From an uncultured Clostridia bacterium (GTDB lineage Bacteria > Bacillota > Clostridia > Christensenellales > Aristaeellaceae), in the NCBI GenBank assembly GCA_947631405.1, contig CANRLC010000003.1:44804-108803 (forward strand): a stretch of 64,000 nt of DNA, written 5' to 3'. This document shows positions 50,551 to 59,238 of this stretch, piece by piece. The notes below the pieces were generated by a model. That model saw nothing but the letters and a program-made list of their open reading frames with translations. It was not told the DNA's origin and searched no databases. Positions within the stretch are counted from its first letter, which is position 1. Each line of letters starts with the position of its first letter. A program made the translations under genes and the position numbers.

Positions 50551-50673
50551 ATGGCGTTTTCTTGTGTGCTGCACCTGAAGGAGGAATGCGACGGCTGCGG
50601 GCTGTGCGAGGAGGTTCGCAGGCGCAGGAACCTCGCCGACGAGGCGGGGATGATGAGCGACTGGAGCGAGTGA
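50551..50673 (+). CDS. 40-residue cysteine-rich peptide
   Basis: Reads MAFSCVLHLKEECDGCGLCE and then a basic stretch, ending MMSDWSE. C5, C13, C16 and C19 form a C-x2-C-x2-C group that resembles a metal site. GGAAAGGAGAGAGGGGAC ahead of ATG 50551 is a strong site, and it is the first gene of the rightward phage transcript. Function unknown. Confidence 0.6.
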   Translation: MAFSCVLHLKEECDGCGLCEEVRRRRNLADEAGMMSDWSE

Positions 50674-50693
50674 CGAGCGGGGAGGGAGCCGAA

Positions 50694-51092
50694 TTGCAGG
50701 AGAAGGAGGTCACGGCGCTGCGGCGCGCCCGCGCGCAGGCGCAGCTGGTGCGCACGCTCGCGGAGCGGCTTCGGCGTGAAGCGCCCGGCGCGCTGCCCAG
50801 CCTGCAACTGGACGGGATGCCGCGCGGAAGGGGCGGCGCGCCCTGCGGGCTGGACGCGCGCGTCGCCCGGCGGGACGCGCTGGAGCGCATCCTGACGCGG
50901 GAGAGCGCGCTGCTGCGCGAATGCGAAAGGGAGGCCCGCGCCGCGATGGATCGCATGCGCCCGGAGCACTACGGCTTTTGCGCGCTGTATTACATCGAGG
51001 GGCTTTCCATCGAGGAGACGGCGCGCGCCATCGACCGCAGCGAGCGGCAGTGCCTGCGCTACAAGCGGGAGATCGAGGGCGGCGCGGCATGA
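50694..51092 (+). CDS. phage transcriptional regulator, sigma-like helix-turn-helix
   Basis: A 132-residue protein. The C-terminal part HYGFCALYYIEGLSIEETAR, IDRSERQCLRYKREIEGG is like sigma-70 region 4 and ArpU-type phage late regulators. The front part is basic and helical. TTG 50694 follows GGGGAGGG at a suitable distance. A GTG at 50670 that overlaps the previous stop is another possibility. It precedes the packaging genes, so it may control late transcription. Confidence 0.7.
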   Translation: MQEKEVTALRRARAQAQLVRTLAERLRREAPGALPSLQLDGMPRGRGGAPCGLDARVARRDALERILTRESALLRECEREARAAMDRMRPEHYGFCALYYIEGLSIEETARAIDRSERQCLRYKREIEGGAA

Positions 51093-51116
51093 CGGAAAAT
51101 GTCGCAAAGCGTCAGC

Positions 51117-51146
51117 TTGTCAGGGGATGCGAAGGTGTGATATGAT
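51117..51146 (+). promoter_or_regulatory. possible promoter upstream of the terminase genes
   Basis: TTGTCA at 51117-51122, 18-base spacer, TATGAT at 51141-51146. Confidence 0.5.
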
Positions 51147-51167
51147 ACAGTCACCGAAAGAGGCCGA

Positions 51168-51198
51168 GGGCCGCTTCCCAACCGGGAGGCGGCCCTTT
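51168..51198 (+). terminator. hairpin ahead of terminase small subunit
   Basis: GGGCCGCTTCCC and GGGAGGCGGCCC pair around AACC, followed by TTTG. Lies between the promoter above and the terminase start, so it could act as an attenuator. Confidence 0.6.
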
Positions 51199-51300
51199 GC
51201 TATGGCGCGGGGCGAGCCGAACGCCGGGGACGCATCCCCAAGGATTCAGACACGCGGACGCCCCGCGCCGCTTTCGGAACACGAGAAAGGGAGGCAGGGG

Positions 51301-51708
51301 ATGAGCAGAGTATCACAGACCAAACGCGAGCGGGCGCTGGCGGCCTACTTTGAGGGCGGGCAGGAGCCGCGCGCCATCGCCGAGGCGCTGGGCCTCAAGG
51401 AGGGGACGGTGCTGGCGCTGCTGGACGACCCCGGCGCGCTGGAGCGCTACAGAAAGCGATCCGAGGCCGCCAAGCTGCGCGCGCAGATTCGCCTCAACGA
51501 GAGCGCCGAGGCCGCCGCGCGCGTACAGGCGCGGCTCGTACACGGGGAGGAGAACGAGGGCGCATGGACGATCAGCCAGAGGGCGGCGAAGGACATCCTC
51601 GACCGGGCGGGCGTGCGCGTGCCCAAGGAGACGCGCAGCGACGTGACCGTCACCTTCGCGGACGGCGCGCCGGAGCTTGGCGTGCCCGGCGGCGCGGGGG
51701 ACGACTGA
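51301..51708 (+). CDS. terminase small subunit-like protein
   Basis: A 135-residue protein with an N-terminal helix-turn-helix (KRERALAAYFEGGQEPRAIA, EALGLKEGTVLALLDD), then a helical region and a C-terminal tail. Position directly before the large subunit, size and the DNA-binding front match terminase small subunits, which recognise phage DNA for packaging. GGGAGGCAGGGG supports ATG 51301. An upstream frame extension runs into the hairpin region and was rejected. Confidence 0.75.
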   Translation: MSRVSQTKRERALAAYFEGGQEPRAIAEALGLKEGTVLALLDDPGALERYRKRSEAAKLRAQIRLNESAEAAARVQARLVHGEENEGAWTISQRAAKDILDRAGVRVPKETRSDVTVTFADGAPELGVPGGAGDD

Positions 51709-51720
51709 CGGGAGGACGGC

Positions 51721-53115
51721 ATGGAGATCGAACTGGCTTACCGTCCCACGCCGAGGCAGCGCAGCTTTCACGCCAGCACCGCGGACGAGGTGCTCTACGG
51801 CGGCGCGGCGGGCGGAGGCAAGAGCACCGCGATCTGCTGGGACGCGTTCATGCGCTGCCTGCGCTGGCCGCAGACGCACGCGTATCTCTTCAGGCGGACG
51901 TACCCGGAGCTGGAGATGACGCTCGTGCGGACGATGCAGCGCATCGTGCCGGCGGAGCTGGGCAAGTACAACGCCGGGGCGCACGAGATGCGCTTTGTGA
52001 ACGGGAGCGTGGCGCACTTTTGCCACCTGAGCAACGAGGGCGAGGGGCTGCTCAAATACCAAGGGGCGGAAATCCACTGGCTGTACTTTGACGAACTGAC
52101 GCACTTCACCAAGCCGATGTACGACTACCTGCGCACGCGGCTGCGCGCGGAGCGCAGGCTGGGCATCGTGCCGTGCGTGCGCGCGGCGAGCAACCCCGGC
52201 GGGCCGGGGCACGCGTGGGTGAAGGCGCGATTCGTGGACGCGACGGGCGCGGGCGCGCGGGTGTGCGAGATCCCCGTGCGCAGCGAGGTGCTCGGGCGCG
52301 TGCAGACGCGGCGGGTGGAATACATCCCCGCGACGGCGCGCGACAACCCGCACCTGACGCGCGACTATGTGATCGAGCTAGAGCAGAAGCCCCGCGCGCT
52401 GCGCGAGGCGCTGCTGCTGGGGAAGTGGGACGCGTTCGACGGGCAGGCGTTCCCGGAATTCACCGACGACGCGAGCCACCACGCCGACGGGCTGTATACG
52501 CACGTCATCGACCCGTTCCCCATCCCGCTGCACTGGCCGCGCACGGTCAGCTTCGACCACGGATACACGAGGCCGTATTCCTTCGGGGTGTGGGCCGTGG
52601 ACGAGGAGGGGCGCGCCTACCGCTACAAGGAGCTATACGGCTGCGTGCCGGGCGAGGCGAACACGGGCGTGCAGCAGACGCCCAGCGAGATCGCCAGCCG
52701 CCTGTGCGACCTGCTGGAGGAGGAGCGCCGCGAGGGGCTGCGCGTGACGGGCGTCGCCGACCCGGCGATCTGGGACAGGAGCCGGGGCGTGAGCGTGGAG
52801 GAGCAGATACGGCAGGTATACGACGGGGTGATCTTTAGAAAAGGCGACAACACGCGCCTGCCCGGCAAGATGCAGCTTCACGAGCGGCTCAAGTTCGGCG
52901 AGGACGGAAGGCCGATGCTCTACGTCTTCAGCTGCTGCCGGGACTTCATCCGCACGCTGCCGTCGCTCGTGTACGACGCGCGGCGGCCCGAGGACATCGA
53001 CACGGCGGGTGAGGATCACATCTACGACGAGACGCGCTACTTCCTGATGTCCCGGCCCATCGCGCCCAGACCGGCGTCGCCCGCGCGCAGTCGCCCCGGG
53101 CCGCTGGACGACTAG
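51721..53115 (+). CDS. phage terminase large subunit
   Basis: A 464-residue motor ATPase and nuclease. Walker A is GGAAGGGKS at 27-35, Walker B IHWLYFDELTHF at about 118-129, and RAASNPGGPGHAWVKARF is the family coupling segment. The nuclease part carries VSFDHGYTRPYSFG and VTGVADPAIWD with candidate metal-binding aspartates. It packages DNA into empty heads with the portal. The gene starts 12 bases after the small subunit stop. Confidence 0.94.
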   Translation: MEIELAYRPTPRQRSFHASTADEVLYGGAAGGGKSTAICWDAFMRCLRWPQTHAYLFRRTYPELEMTLVRTMQRIVPAELGKYNAGAHEMRFVNGSVAHFCHLSNEGEGLLKYQGAEIHWLYFDELTHFTKPMYDYLRTRLRAERRLGIVPCVRAASNPGGPGHAWVKARFVDATGAGARVCEIPVRSEVLGRVQTRRVEYIPATARDNPHLTRDYVIELEQKPRALREALLLGKWDAFDGQAFPEFTDDASHHADGLYTHVIDPFPIPLHWPRTVSFDHGYTRPYSFGVWAVDEEGRAYRYKELYGCVPGEANTGVQQTPSEIASRLCDLLEEERREGLRVTGVADPAIWDRSRGVSVEEQIRQVYDGVIFRKGDNTRLPGKMQLHERLKFGEDGRPMLYVFSCCRDFIRTLPSLVYDARRPEDIDTAGEDHIYDETRYFLMSRPIAPRPASPARSRPGPLDD

Positions 53116-53262
53116 GGCGGCAAAGGGAGGCGCGTGGAGCGGCGATCATGTGCGGCGCGCAGGGGAAGAGGGCAAATGCCCAGAGGCGCGTAGGCGGGTG
53201 GGAGCAAGGGGAGGAAAAGGGCCGTTTCCGACGCGAGGGCGGGAGCGGGACGAGCGAGCGGA

Positions 53263-53284
53263 GGGCGGGGCGACCCGCCCTTTT
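53263..53284 (+). terminator. intrinsic terminator between terminase and portal genes
   Basis: GGGCGGG, GCGA, CCCGCCC and TTTT, directly before the portal ribosome binding site. Confidence 0.7.
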
Positions 53285-53302
53285 GCCGGAAAGGAGGAGG
53301 CT

Positions 53303-55114
53303 ATGGACGAGATGAGAAGACAGAGGGTGCGCCAGCCGCCCGGGGACGCGGTGATGGCGAAGGAGCGCAGGAGCGCGAGCCTGCAGCCGCTGGGCGCGCG
53401 GGAACGCGCGCTCGTGGAGCGGGCCTACGCGCTATTCGACTTCTTCTACGAGCGGCTGCGGGACGAGCACGAGCAGATGCGCGCGGCGCGGCGGATGCGG
53501 CAGCTGAGGCAGGACGAGCGCAGCAGCACCGCGCCCACGAGCAACACACTCAACTCCTGCGTGGACAACGTGATCGCCGACCAGATCGACAACATGCCGG
53601 AGGCGGTGATGGTTCCCGAGCGCGAGGAGACCGCGCGCAGCGCCGAGGAGATGAGCGACGTGGTCTCGTATGTGCTCTACCAGACCGGGTGGCCGGCGAA
53701 GTATCACACGCTGATGGAGGACGCCGTCGTGACCGGGACGGGCGTGGCGCAGGTGTACTGGGACGACGATCTGGAGGACGGCGAGGGGATGGCCGGGGTG
53801 CTGGTGTGGCACCCGGAGGACTTCTATCCCGACCCGACTGCCGAGAATTTGCAAGACGGGCGCGCGTGCTTCAAGGCGACGCACACCAGTGTGGCGTGGG
53901 TCGAGGAGCGCTACCCGCAGGCGCGCGGCTATGTGGAGGAGGACCGATACGCCGAGGAGACCGTCTTTGACGACATGCCCGAGGGAGACAGGCGCACGAC
54001 GCTGCTGGAATTCTGGTACAAGCGCTTCGACCCCGAGGCGCGCAAGAGCCGCGTACACATGGCGCTGCTCGCCGGGCGCGCGCTGCTCTACAGCACGGAG
54101 ACCGGATTCGGCGTGCCGGGCGGCGAGGACGCCTACCGCGAGGGCGTATACGCGCACGGGTTGTACCCGTTTACGCTCTACCGCTACCGCACGGTGTGGA
54201 GAAGGCCGTTTGGCACCGGGCTGATCTACGACTACCGCGACACGCAGAGCGCCATCGACCGCTACCAGAAGTACATCGACGACAACGCGCGGCAATCGAG
54301 CGTGCAGCGGCACTTCATTCGCAAGGGCAGCGGCGTCAACCCAGACGAGGTGGCCGACATGAGCCGCACGATCGTCGAGTGGGAGGGCAACGACATCCGC
54401 GAGGTGCTGCAAACCGTGCAGGCCGCGCCGCTCAACAACCAGGTGTACCAGATGATGCAGTACATGGTGGACACCATGAAGCAGGACTGCGGGCAGAACC
54501 AGTTCAGCCGGGGAGAGGGCGGCCTCGGCGTGACCGCGGCGCTGGCGATACAGGCGCTGCAGGAGGCCGGAAACAAGATCACCCGCTGGCACACGGCGAG
54601 CTTTAAGGAGTCCTTCCGGGAGATGATCGAGCAGCTGCTCTGGGTGCTGAGCGAATACCTGCAGCCGGGGCGCACGCTGCGCATCGTGGGCGGATGGGAT
54701 TCCAGCGGGAACATGCGCGACCGCATCATCACGCTGCTCGCCCCGCGCGACGAGGGCGACGCGCTGCCGCGCCCGGCCTACACCGTGCGCGTACAGGTGC
54801 AAAAGAACAATCCCTTGCAGGTGCAGGCGGACAACGAGTTCCTAGCGCAGGTGGCGCAGATCTGCGCGCAGAGCGGACAGCCGCTGCCGCCGGAGGCCGT
54901 GATTCGGCTGATGGAGGGCTACCGCACCAAGGGGAGCGTGCTGCGCGCCGTGGAGCAGAACAGCCGCATCAACGCGGAGCTGGCGCGGCTGACGCAGGAG
55001 AACGAGGCGATGCGCGCCGCGCTGGGCGCGGCGGCGGAGCGGGCGGCCCAAGCCCCGCGGGGCGAGGAGGACGCCATGGCGGGCGAACAGGACGAGAAAG
55101 GAGAAGACGCATGA
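53303..55114 (+). CDS. phage portal protein
   Basis: A 603-residue protein. It begins with a helical part (DFFYERLRDEHEQMRAARRM) and has SNTLNSCVDNVIADQIDNMP, GTGVAQVYWDDDLEDGEG, LLEFWYKRF and YDYRDTQSAIDRYQKYIDDN, in line with portals that form the ring for DNA passage. The C-terminal 100 residues are helical and Ala/Glu-rich. GGAAAGGAGGAGG precedes ATG 53303. The end overlaps the next gene by ATGA. Confidence 0.86.
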   Translation: MDEMRRQRVRQPPGDAVMAKERRSASLQPLGARERALVERAYALFDFFYERLRDEHEQMRAARRMRQLRQDERSSTAPTSNTLNSCVDNVIADQIDNMPEAVMVPEREETARSAEEMSDVVSYVLYQTGWPAKYHTLMEDAVVTGTGVAQVYWDDDLEDGEGMAGVLVWHPEDFYPDPTAENLQDGRACFKATHTSVAWVEERYPQARGYVEEDRYAEETVFDDMPEGDRRTTLLEFWYKRFDPEARKSRVHMALLAGRALLYSTETGFGVPGGEDAYREGVYAHGLYPFTLYRYRTVWRRPFGTGLIYDYRDTQSAIDRYQKYIDDNARQSSVQRHFIRKGSGVNPDEVADMSRTIVEWEGNDIREVLQTVQAAPLNNQVYQMMQYMVDTMKQDCGQNQFSRGEGGLGVTAALAIQALQEAGNKITRWHTASFKESFREMIEQLLWVLSEYLQPGRTLRIVGGWDSSGNMRDRIITLLAPRDEGDALPRPAYTVRVQVQKNNPLQVQADNEFLAQVAQICAQSGQPLPPEAVIRLMEGYRTKGSVLRAVEQNSRINAELARLTQENEAMRAALGAAAERAAQAPRGEEDAMAGEQDEKGEDA

Positions 55115-55557
55115 CGACGGAGGAAACGATGGAAGAGACGATGGAGCAGCAGGGCGAGATCACCGCCCGGCAGCTGGAGGAGAACCTCGCGGGCGAGGCC
55201 GAGGAGGAGATCGAGGAGGCGCAGGACGATCTGCAGGCGCAGGTGCGCCAAGGGATCGGCGAGCTTTTCCAGGACGGATGGAGCGAGGAGGAGCTGCTCG
55301 ACTTCTCGCGCGACGCGCAGGCGCGGCGCGACGTGGCGGGCGGCATGAGCGTGAGCCGCGCCGCATGCGCGTACCTGCGCCGCGCGCTGGAGGCGCAGCA
55401 GCGCCTGCACAAGCGCGGCGTGCCGACCGTGCGCCACGGCGCGGCGGACGGCGCGGACGAGGGCGAGCGGATCGAGCGGATGACCGACGAGCAATTCGAC
55501 GCGTTCTCGCGCAAGGCCCGCGCCGCGATGATGGCCGGGCGCAGCGTGCGCCTGTGA
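55111..55557 (+). CDS. scaffold-like phage protein
   Basis: A 148-residue, very acidic and helical protein (ETMEQQGEITARQLEENLAG, EAEEEIEEAQDD) placed between portal and capsid, the usual site of a scaffold gene. The C-terminal part is basic and Ala/Arg-rich. It overlaps the portal gene by four bases. Function is inferred mainly from position and composition. Confidence 0.6.
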   Translation: MTTEETMEETMEQQGEITARQLEENLAGEAEEEIEEAQDDLQAQVRQGIGELFQDGWSEEELLDFSRDAQARRDVAGGMSVSRAACAYLRRALEAQQRLHKRGVPTVRHGAADGADEGERIERMTDEQFDAFSRKARAAMMAGRSVRL

Positions 55558-55600
55558 GCGCGAACATGCGGCAAACCGTTTGACGAAAGGGAGGAAAACC

Positions 55601-56545
55601 ATGGCTTACACCGACCAGAACACCAACATGACCACCAGCTCCGGCCTGACGCCGGGCATGCAGACCTACTACAACCGCGAGCTGCTGCGCACCTTCGAGC
55701 CGGAGCTTGTACACCTGCAGTTCGGCGATGAGCACCGCATGCCGCTCAACAGCGGCCTGGTCATGAACATGCGCAAGATCATCCCGCTGGAGGCGAACAC
55801 AGCGGAGCTGACCGAGGGCGATCCGGGCGAGAGCGTGATGCTCGCCGAGACCGAGGTGACCGTGCGGCTGGGGCAGTACGGCGAATACGCCCGCTGCACC
55901 GACAAGCTCGACATGAGCCACCTCGACGCGAACATCATGCGCAAGACCAAGCTCTTCGGCGACGCGGGCGCGCGCAGCATCGACGCCGTCGTGCGCGACG
56001 AGCTGGCGACCTGCACCAACGTCATCTACGCCGGCGGCAAGACCAGCCGCGCCGCCCTGACCAGCGCCGACAAGCTGACCAGCGTGGAGTTGCGCAAGGC
56101 CGTGCGCGCGCTCAAGAAGCGGCACGCGCAGAAATTCGGCGGCTACTATGTCGCCATCGTCGGCCCGGACACCTTCTACGACCTGCAGGACGACGAGACG
56201 TTCATCTCCGTCGCCCGCTATCAGGACAAGGAGGCCGTGTACACGGGCGAGATCGGCCGCCTGTTCGGCGTGCGCATCGTGGAGACGACCGAGGCGAAGA
56301 TCTTCGAGGGCGCGGGCGCGGACGGCGCGGACGTGGCCAGCGTGATCGTGCTGGGGCAGTACGCCTACGGCGTGACGAGCTGGAAGGGCGCGAAGCCCCG
56401 CGTGATCGTCAAGAGCGCGGGCAGCGCCGGAACCAGCGACCCGCTCGACCAGATCTCCACGGTCGGCTGGAAGATGGACGGCTTCGGCGTGAAGCTGCTC
56501 CAGCCGGAGTACGCCGTGCGCATCGAGTGCGGCTTCACCGCGTAA
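55601..56545 (+). CDS. major capsid protein, N4-gp56 family
   Basis: A 314-residue shell protein. The family features are GMQTYYNRELLRTFEPELVH, FGDEHRMPLNSGLVMNMRK, LTEGDPGESVMLAETEVTVR and QYGEYARCTDKLDMSHLD. GGGAGGAAAACC precedes ATG 55601. It is followed by a strong hairpin, which fits a gene needing much more product than its neighbours. Confidence 0.9.
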   Translation: MAYTDQNTNMTTSSGLTPGMQTYYNRELLRTFEPELVHLQFGDEHRMPLNSGLVMNMRKIIPLEANTAELTEGDPGESVMLAETEVTVRLGQYGEYARCTDKLDMSHLDANIMRKTKLFGDAGARSIDAVVRDELATCTNVIYAGGKTSRAALTSADKLTSVELRKAVRALKKRHAQKFGGYYVAIVGPDTFYDLQDDETFISVARYQDKEAVYTGEIGRLFGVRIVETTEAKIFEGAGADGADVASVIVLGQYAYGVTSWKGAKPRVIVKSAGSAGTSDPLDQISTVGWKMDGFGVKLLQPEYAVRIECGFTA

Positions 56546-56554
56546 CGCGGCGCG

Positions 56555-56588
56555 GGCGGCCCCGGCAGAGACATGCGGCGGGGCCGCC
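56555..56588 (+). terminator. hairpin after the capsid gene
   Basis: GGCGGCCCCG and CGGGGCCGCC pair perfectly over a 14-base loop, followed by TTCG. May limit transcription into the following genes or stabilise the capsid mRNA. Confidence 0.6.
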
Positions 56589-56663
56589 TTCGCCCGCGCG
56601 GCGGGCGAATATCAGAAACCCCAAAACCAGACGAGACGGGCGAAAGCCGGAAAGGACGAGAGC

Positions 56664-56942
56664 ATGAGCGGAGCGATGAACACCACCAAGACGATGGAGC
56701 GCGCGAGCACGGTGCTGAAGGGCAAATGCAAGGAGACGGCGCGCGAGATGAAGAGGCGCATGAGCGAGGCGGGCTGCCCGCAGTACGAGACGGAGAACGT
56801 GACGCTGACGGCCATCCACGGGTGCAAGGACGACGTGGTCTTTGTGGGCCTCAACGGCGTGGGCTTTTACTTCCTGCGCGGGCAGGAGGTCGCCATGCCC
56901 AAGCCGCTGGCCGAGATCCTGCGCAACACCGGGAACATCTGA
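56664..56942 (+). CDS. small phage protein, unknown
   Basis: A 92-residue protein starting MSGAMNTTKTMERASTVLKG. A basic helix is followed by a short beta-rich end (VTLTAIHGCKDDVVFVGLNG). It sits between capsid and connector genes. GGAAAGGACGAGAGC supports the start. No family recognised. Confidence 0.6.
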   Translation: MSGAMNTTKTMERASTVLKGKCKETAREMKRRMSEAGCPQYETENVTLTAIHGCKDDVVFVGLNGVGFYFLRGQEVAMPKPLAEILRNTGNI

Positions 56943-56953
56943 GGAGGGACGCC

Positions 56954-57544
56954 ATGACGCTGGCACAAATCATGCGGCTCGCGCTGCGCCAGCTCGACGA
57001 GGATCCCGAGGACGTCGGCGAGGTGGACGACCTCTTCGCCGGATACGCGAACCTCGGATACGAGATCGCCGTGCGCGAATACTTAAAGCCCCGCGAGACG
57101 CGCGCGCTGTATGCGGGAAGGCGCGGCTACGCTTCCATCGAGGGGATGGACGTGGAGCGCGTGGTGCGGGTGTGGGACGAGCAGGGGCGCGAGCGCGCCT
57201 TTGAGACGGCCCCGGACGGGCGGAACATCCGCCTGCTGGACTGGACATACGGCGCGGCGGACGCGCAGGGCGGCGCGCCGCTGCGCGCGCTGTGCGAGGT
57301 GCGCTACGCGCCGCTGGAGGCGCCGACGGACGTGCCGCGCCTGCCGCCCTCCGCGCAGGCCGCGCTCGCGGACTACATCTGTTTCAGGCATCTCTCTTGC
57401 GGGAACCTCGCCAAGCAGGGCCGCGCGCGCTTTTACGAGGACAGCTTTTACCGCGCGATGCGCGCCATCCGCCCGGAGGGCTACGGCAGCGTGACGCGGG
57501 CGCGGAACCTCTACGCCGTCACCGACGCGCGATACGGGAGGTGA
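56954..57544 (+). CDS. putative head-tail connector protein
   Basis: A 196-residue helical protein (MTLAQIMRLALRQLDEDPED, LFAGYANLGYEIAVREYLK, ALADYICFRHLSCGNLAKQG) of the type often found after the capsid gene in podovirus-like gene orders. GAGGAGGGACGCC stands before ATG 56954. Assignment rests on position and fold impression. Confidence 0.55.
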   Translation: MTLAQIMRLALRQLDEDPEDVGEVDDLFAGYANLGYEIAVREYLKPRETRALYAGRRGYASIEGMDVERVVRVWDEQGRERAFETAPDGRNIRLLDWTYGAADAQGGAPLRALCEVRYAPLEAPTDVPRLPPSAQAALADYICFRHLSCGNLAKQGRARFYEDSFYRAMRAIRPEGYGSVTRARNLYAVTDARYGR

Positions 57545-57550
57545 GGGCGG

Positions 57551-59038
57551 GTGGCGATTCTGGACGGCGGCTACGAGGGCCGCTTTTCCATCCCCGCGCC
57601 CAAGGGCGTGTATCAGGCCGTGGGCGACACGAACCTCTCCACCGAATACGCCTACCGCGCGCAGAACATACGCACCGAGCGCGGGCTGCTCGCCAGCGCC
57701 AGCGGCACCAGCCGCGCCTTCCCGGCGCTGGGCGGGCCGATCGAGACGCTGACGCGCTTTTACCGGCGCAACCGGCCCGACGACCCCGACGTATTCGTGG
57801 CGGCCAGCGGCGGCGCGCTCTACACCTACACGATGGGCACCGAGGGCTGGGTGAAGCGCGCCGAGGGCTTTTCAAGCGACCGATGGAGCACGGTGACCTA
57901 TGAGGCCGCCGAGGAGGGGAAGACGACCGACCTGCTGATCCTCTCCAACGCGAAGGACGGGATGATCGCCCTCTACGGCGACGATTTGCGCGTGGAAAGG
58001 AAGCCGCTGCGCATCGGCGACGGGGAGAGCGAGGTGCGCTTCGCCGTGCTCGGGCGGTACGCGGAGCGCATCTGGGGCACGGGTGCGCCGGGCTATCCCG
58101 ACAGCGTGTTTTACTCGCGGCCCTACGATCCCTTCACATGGACGGACGTCCCCGAGACGCCCGAGGTGGGCGGCGGCGTGATCAACCAGCCGACGTGGGA
58201 CGGGGAATCGTTCCTGGCGATCTGCCCCTTTGGCGGCTACCTGCTGGCGATCAAGCCGAGCACCGTATTTGAGATACGCGGCACCGACCCCGGCAGCTTC
58301 ACCATCAGCGAGGCCTACGGCTCCGACGGCCCGATGCAGGAGAGGACGATCTGCTGCGACGGGGCGAACCTGCTGTTTCTGACCGGCGGCGGGCTGGGCG
58401 TCTACGACGGGCAGACGACGCGGCTGGTCAGCCGAGACGCGCTGTGCGAGACGATGGACATGCGAATGGAGGGCGCCGAGACGCTCGCCACCGCGTGCGT
58501 CGCCGGGCATGTGTACTATCTGGCGCTGTGCGTGCGCGCGAGCGGCGGGGACGTGCTGCGCGAAAACAACACGGTGATCGAATACGACACGGAGCGCGGC
58601 ACGTTCATGCTGCGCACGGGGCTGCGCGTGAAGGACTTTTACGCGCTGGACGACAAGGTGTATTTCACCCAAGCCGACGCGCCGCACGAGGTGCTGCGCT
58701 ACGGCGACGCCGCGGCGGGCGGCTATGTGGGCAAGGCGATGGAGTGCGTGTGGGAGACGGCGTGGCTCGACATGGGGAAGACGTATGTGAAGCGCGACTT
58801 TGAGCTGCGCTTTACCGCCGACGCCGACGAGGAGGACGTGCCCATCGAATTGACCGTGGAGACCGAGCGGCGCGCCAAGACGCGCACCGTGCTGCTGCAC
58901 AGGCGCAGACAGGATCTGCGCGTGCGCGTGCAGCTGAGCGGATCGCGCGTGCGATTGCGCATACGCAGCCACGCCCGCGCCGTGCAATGGCGCATCTACG
59001 GCGGGGTGCAGGTGGAATACACGAGCGACGAGGCGTGA
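57551..59038 (+). CDS. phage stabilisation / tail-tube-like protein (propeller-like)
   Basis: A 495-residue beta-rich protein with repeated segments that read like propeller blades (DVFVAASGGALYTYTMG, KTTDLLILSNAKDGMIALYG, RIWGTGAPGYPDSVFYSRP, ANLLFLTGGGLGVYDGQT). Phage stabilisation proteins of the P22 gp10 type have this layout and position. It starts with GTG 57551 six bases after the previous stop, with GGTGAGGG nearby. The precise role is inferred. Confidence 0.6.
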   Translation: MAILDGGYEGRFSIPAPKGVYQAVGDTNLSTEYAYRAQNIRTERGLLASASGTSRAFPALGGPIETLTRFYRRNRPDDPDVFVAASGGALYTYTMGTEGWVKRAEGFSSDRWSTVTYEAAEEGKTTDLLILSNAKDGMIALYGDDLRVERKPLRIGDGESEVRFAVLGRYAERIWGTGAPGYPDSVFYSRPYDPFTWTDVPETPEVGGGVINQPTWDGESFLAICPFGGYLLAIKPSTVFEIRGTDPGSFTISEAYGSDGPMQERTICCDGANLLFLTGGGLGVYDGQTTRLVSRDALCETMDMRMEGAETLATACVAGHVYYLALCVRASGGDVLRENNTVIEYDTERGTFMLRTGLRVKDFYALDDKVYFTQADAPHEVLRYGDAAAGGYVGKAMECVWETAWLDMGKTYVKRDFELRFTADADEEDVPIELTVETERRAKTRTVLLHRRRQDLRVRVQLSGSRVRLRIRSHARAVQWRIYGGVQVEYTSDEA

Positions 59039-59055
59039 CGAGCGCAGGAGGAAAA

Positions 59056-59238
59056 GTGGCATACAGACAGCCGAAGGTGCCGCAGGCGGCGCAGGGGGCG
59101 AGCGCGGAGGAGACGCTGCGCGCGCTGATCCGCTTTTTGAAGGACGACTGCATGGCGAGCTGGAACGCCGACAGGCGAAAGGACGAGGAGATCGAGCGCA
59201 TCAAGCGGAGGCTCGACGCGCTGGAAAGGGAGGAATGA
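59056..59238 (+). CDS. small helical phage protein
   Basis: A 60-residue protein (GTG start after GGAGG) with a helical, charged end (ETLRALIRFLKDDCMASWNA and [16 protein letters not shown]). Its stop TGA overlaps the ATG of the next gene. No function known. Confidence 0.6.
   Translation: MAYRQPKVPQAAQGASAEETLRALIRFLKDDCMASWNADRRKDEEIERIKRRLDALEREE

Noticed and set aside
53150..53302. Upstream extension of the portal gene
   Set aside because: The stretch holds a terminator hairpin and the true site GGAAAGGAGGAGG lies just before ATG 53303.
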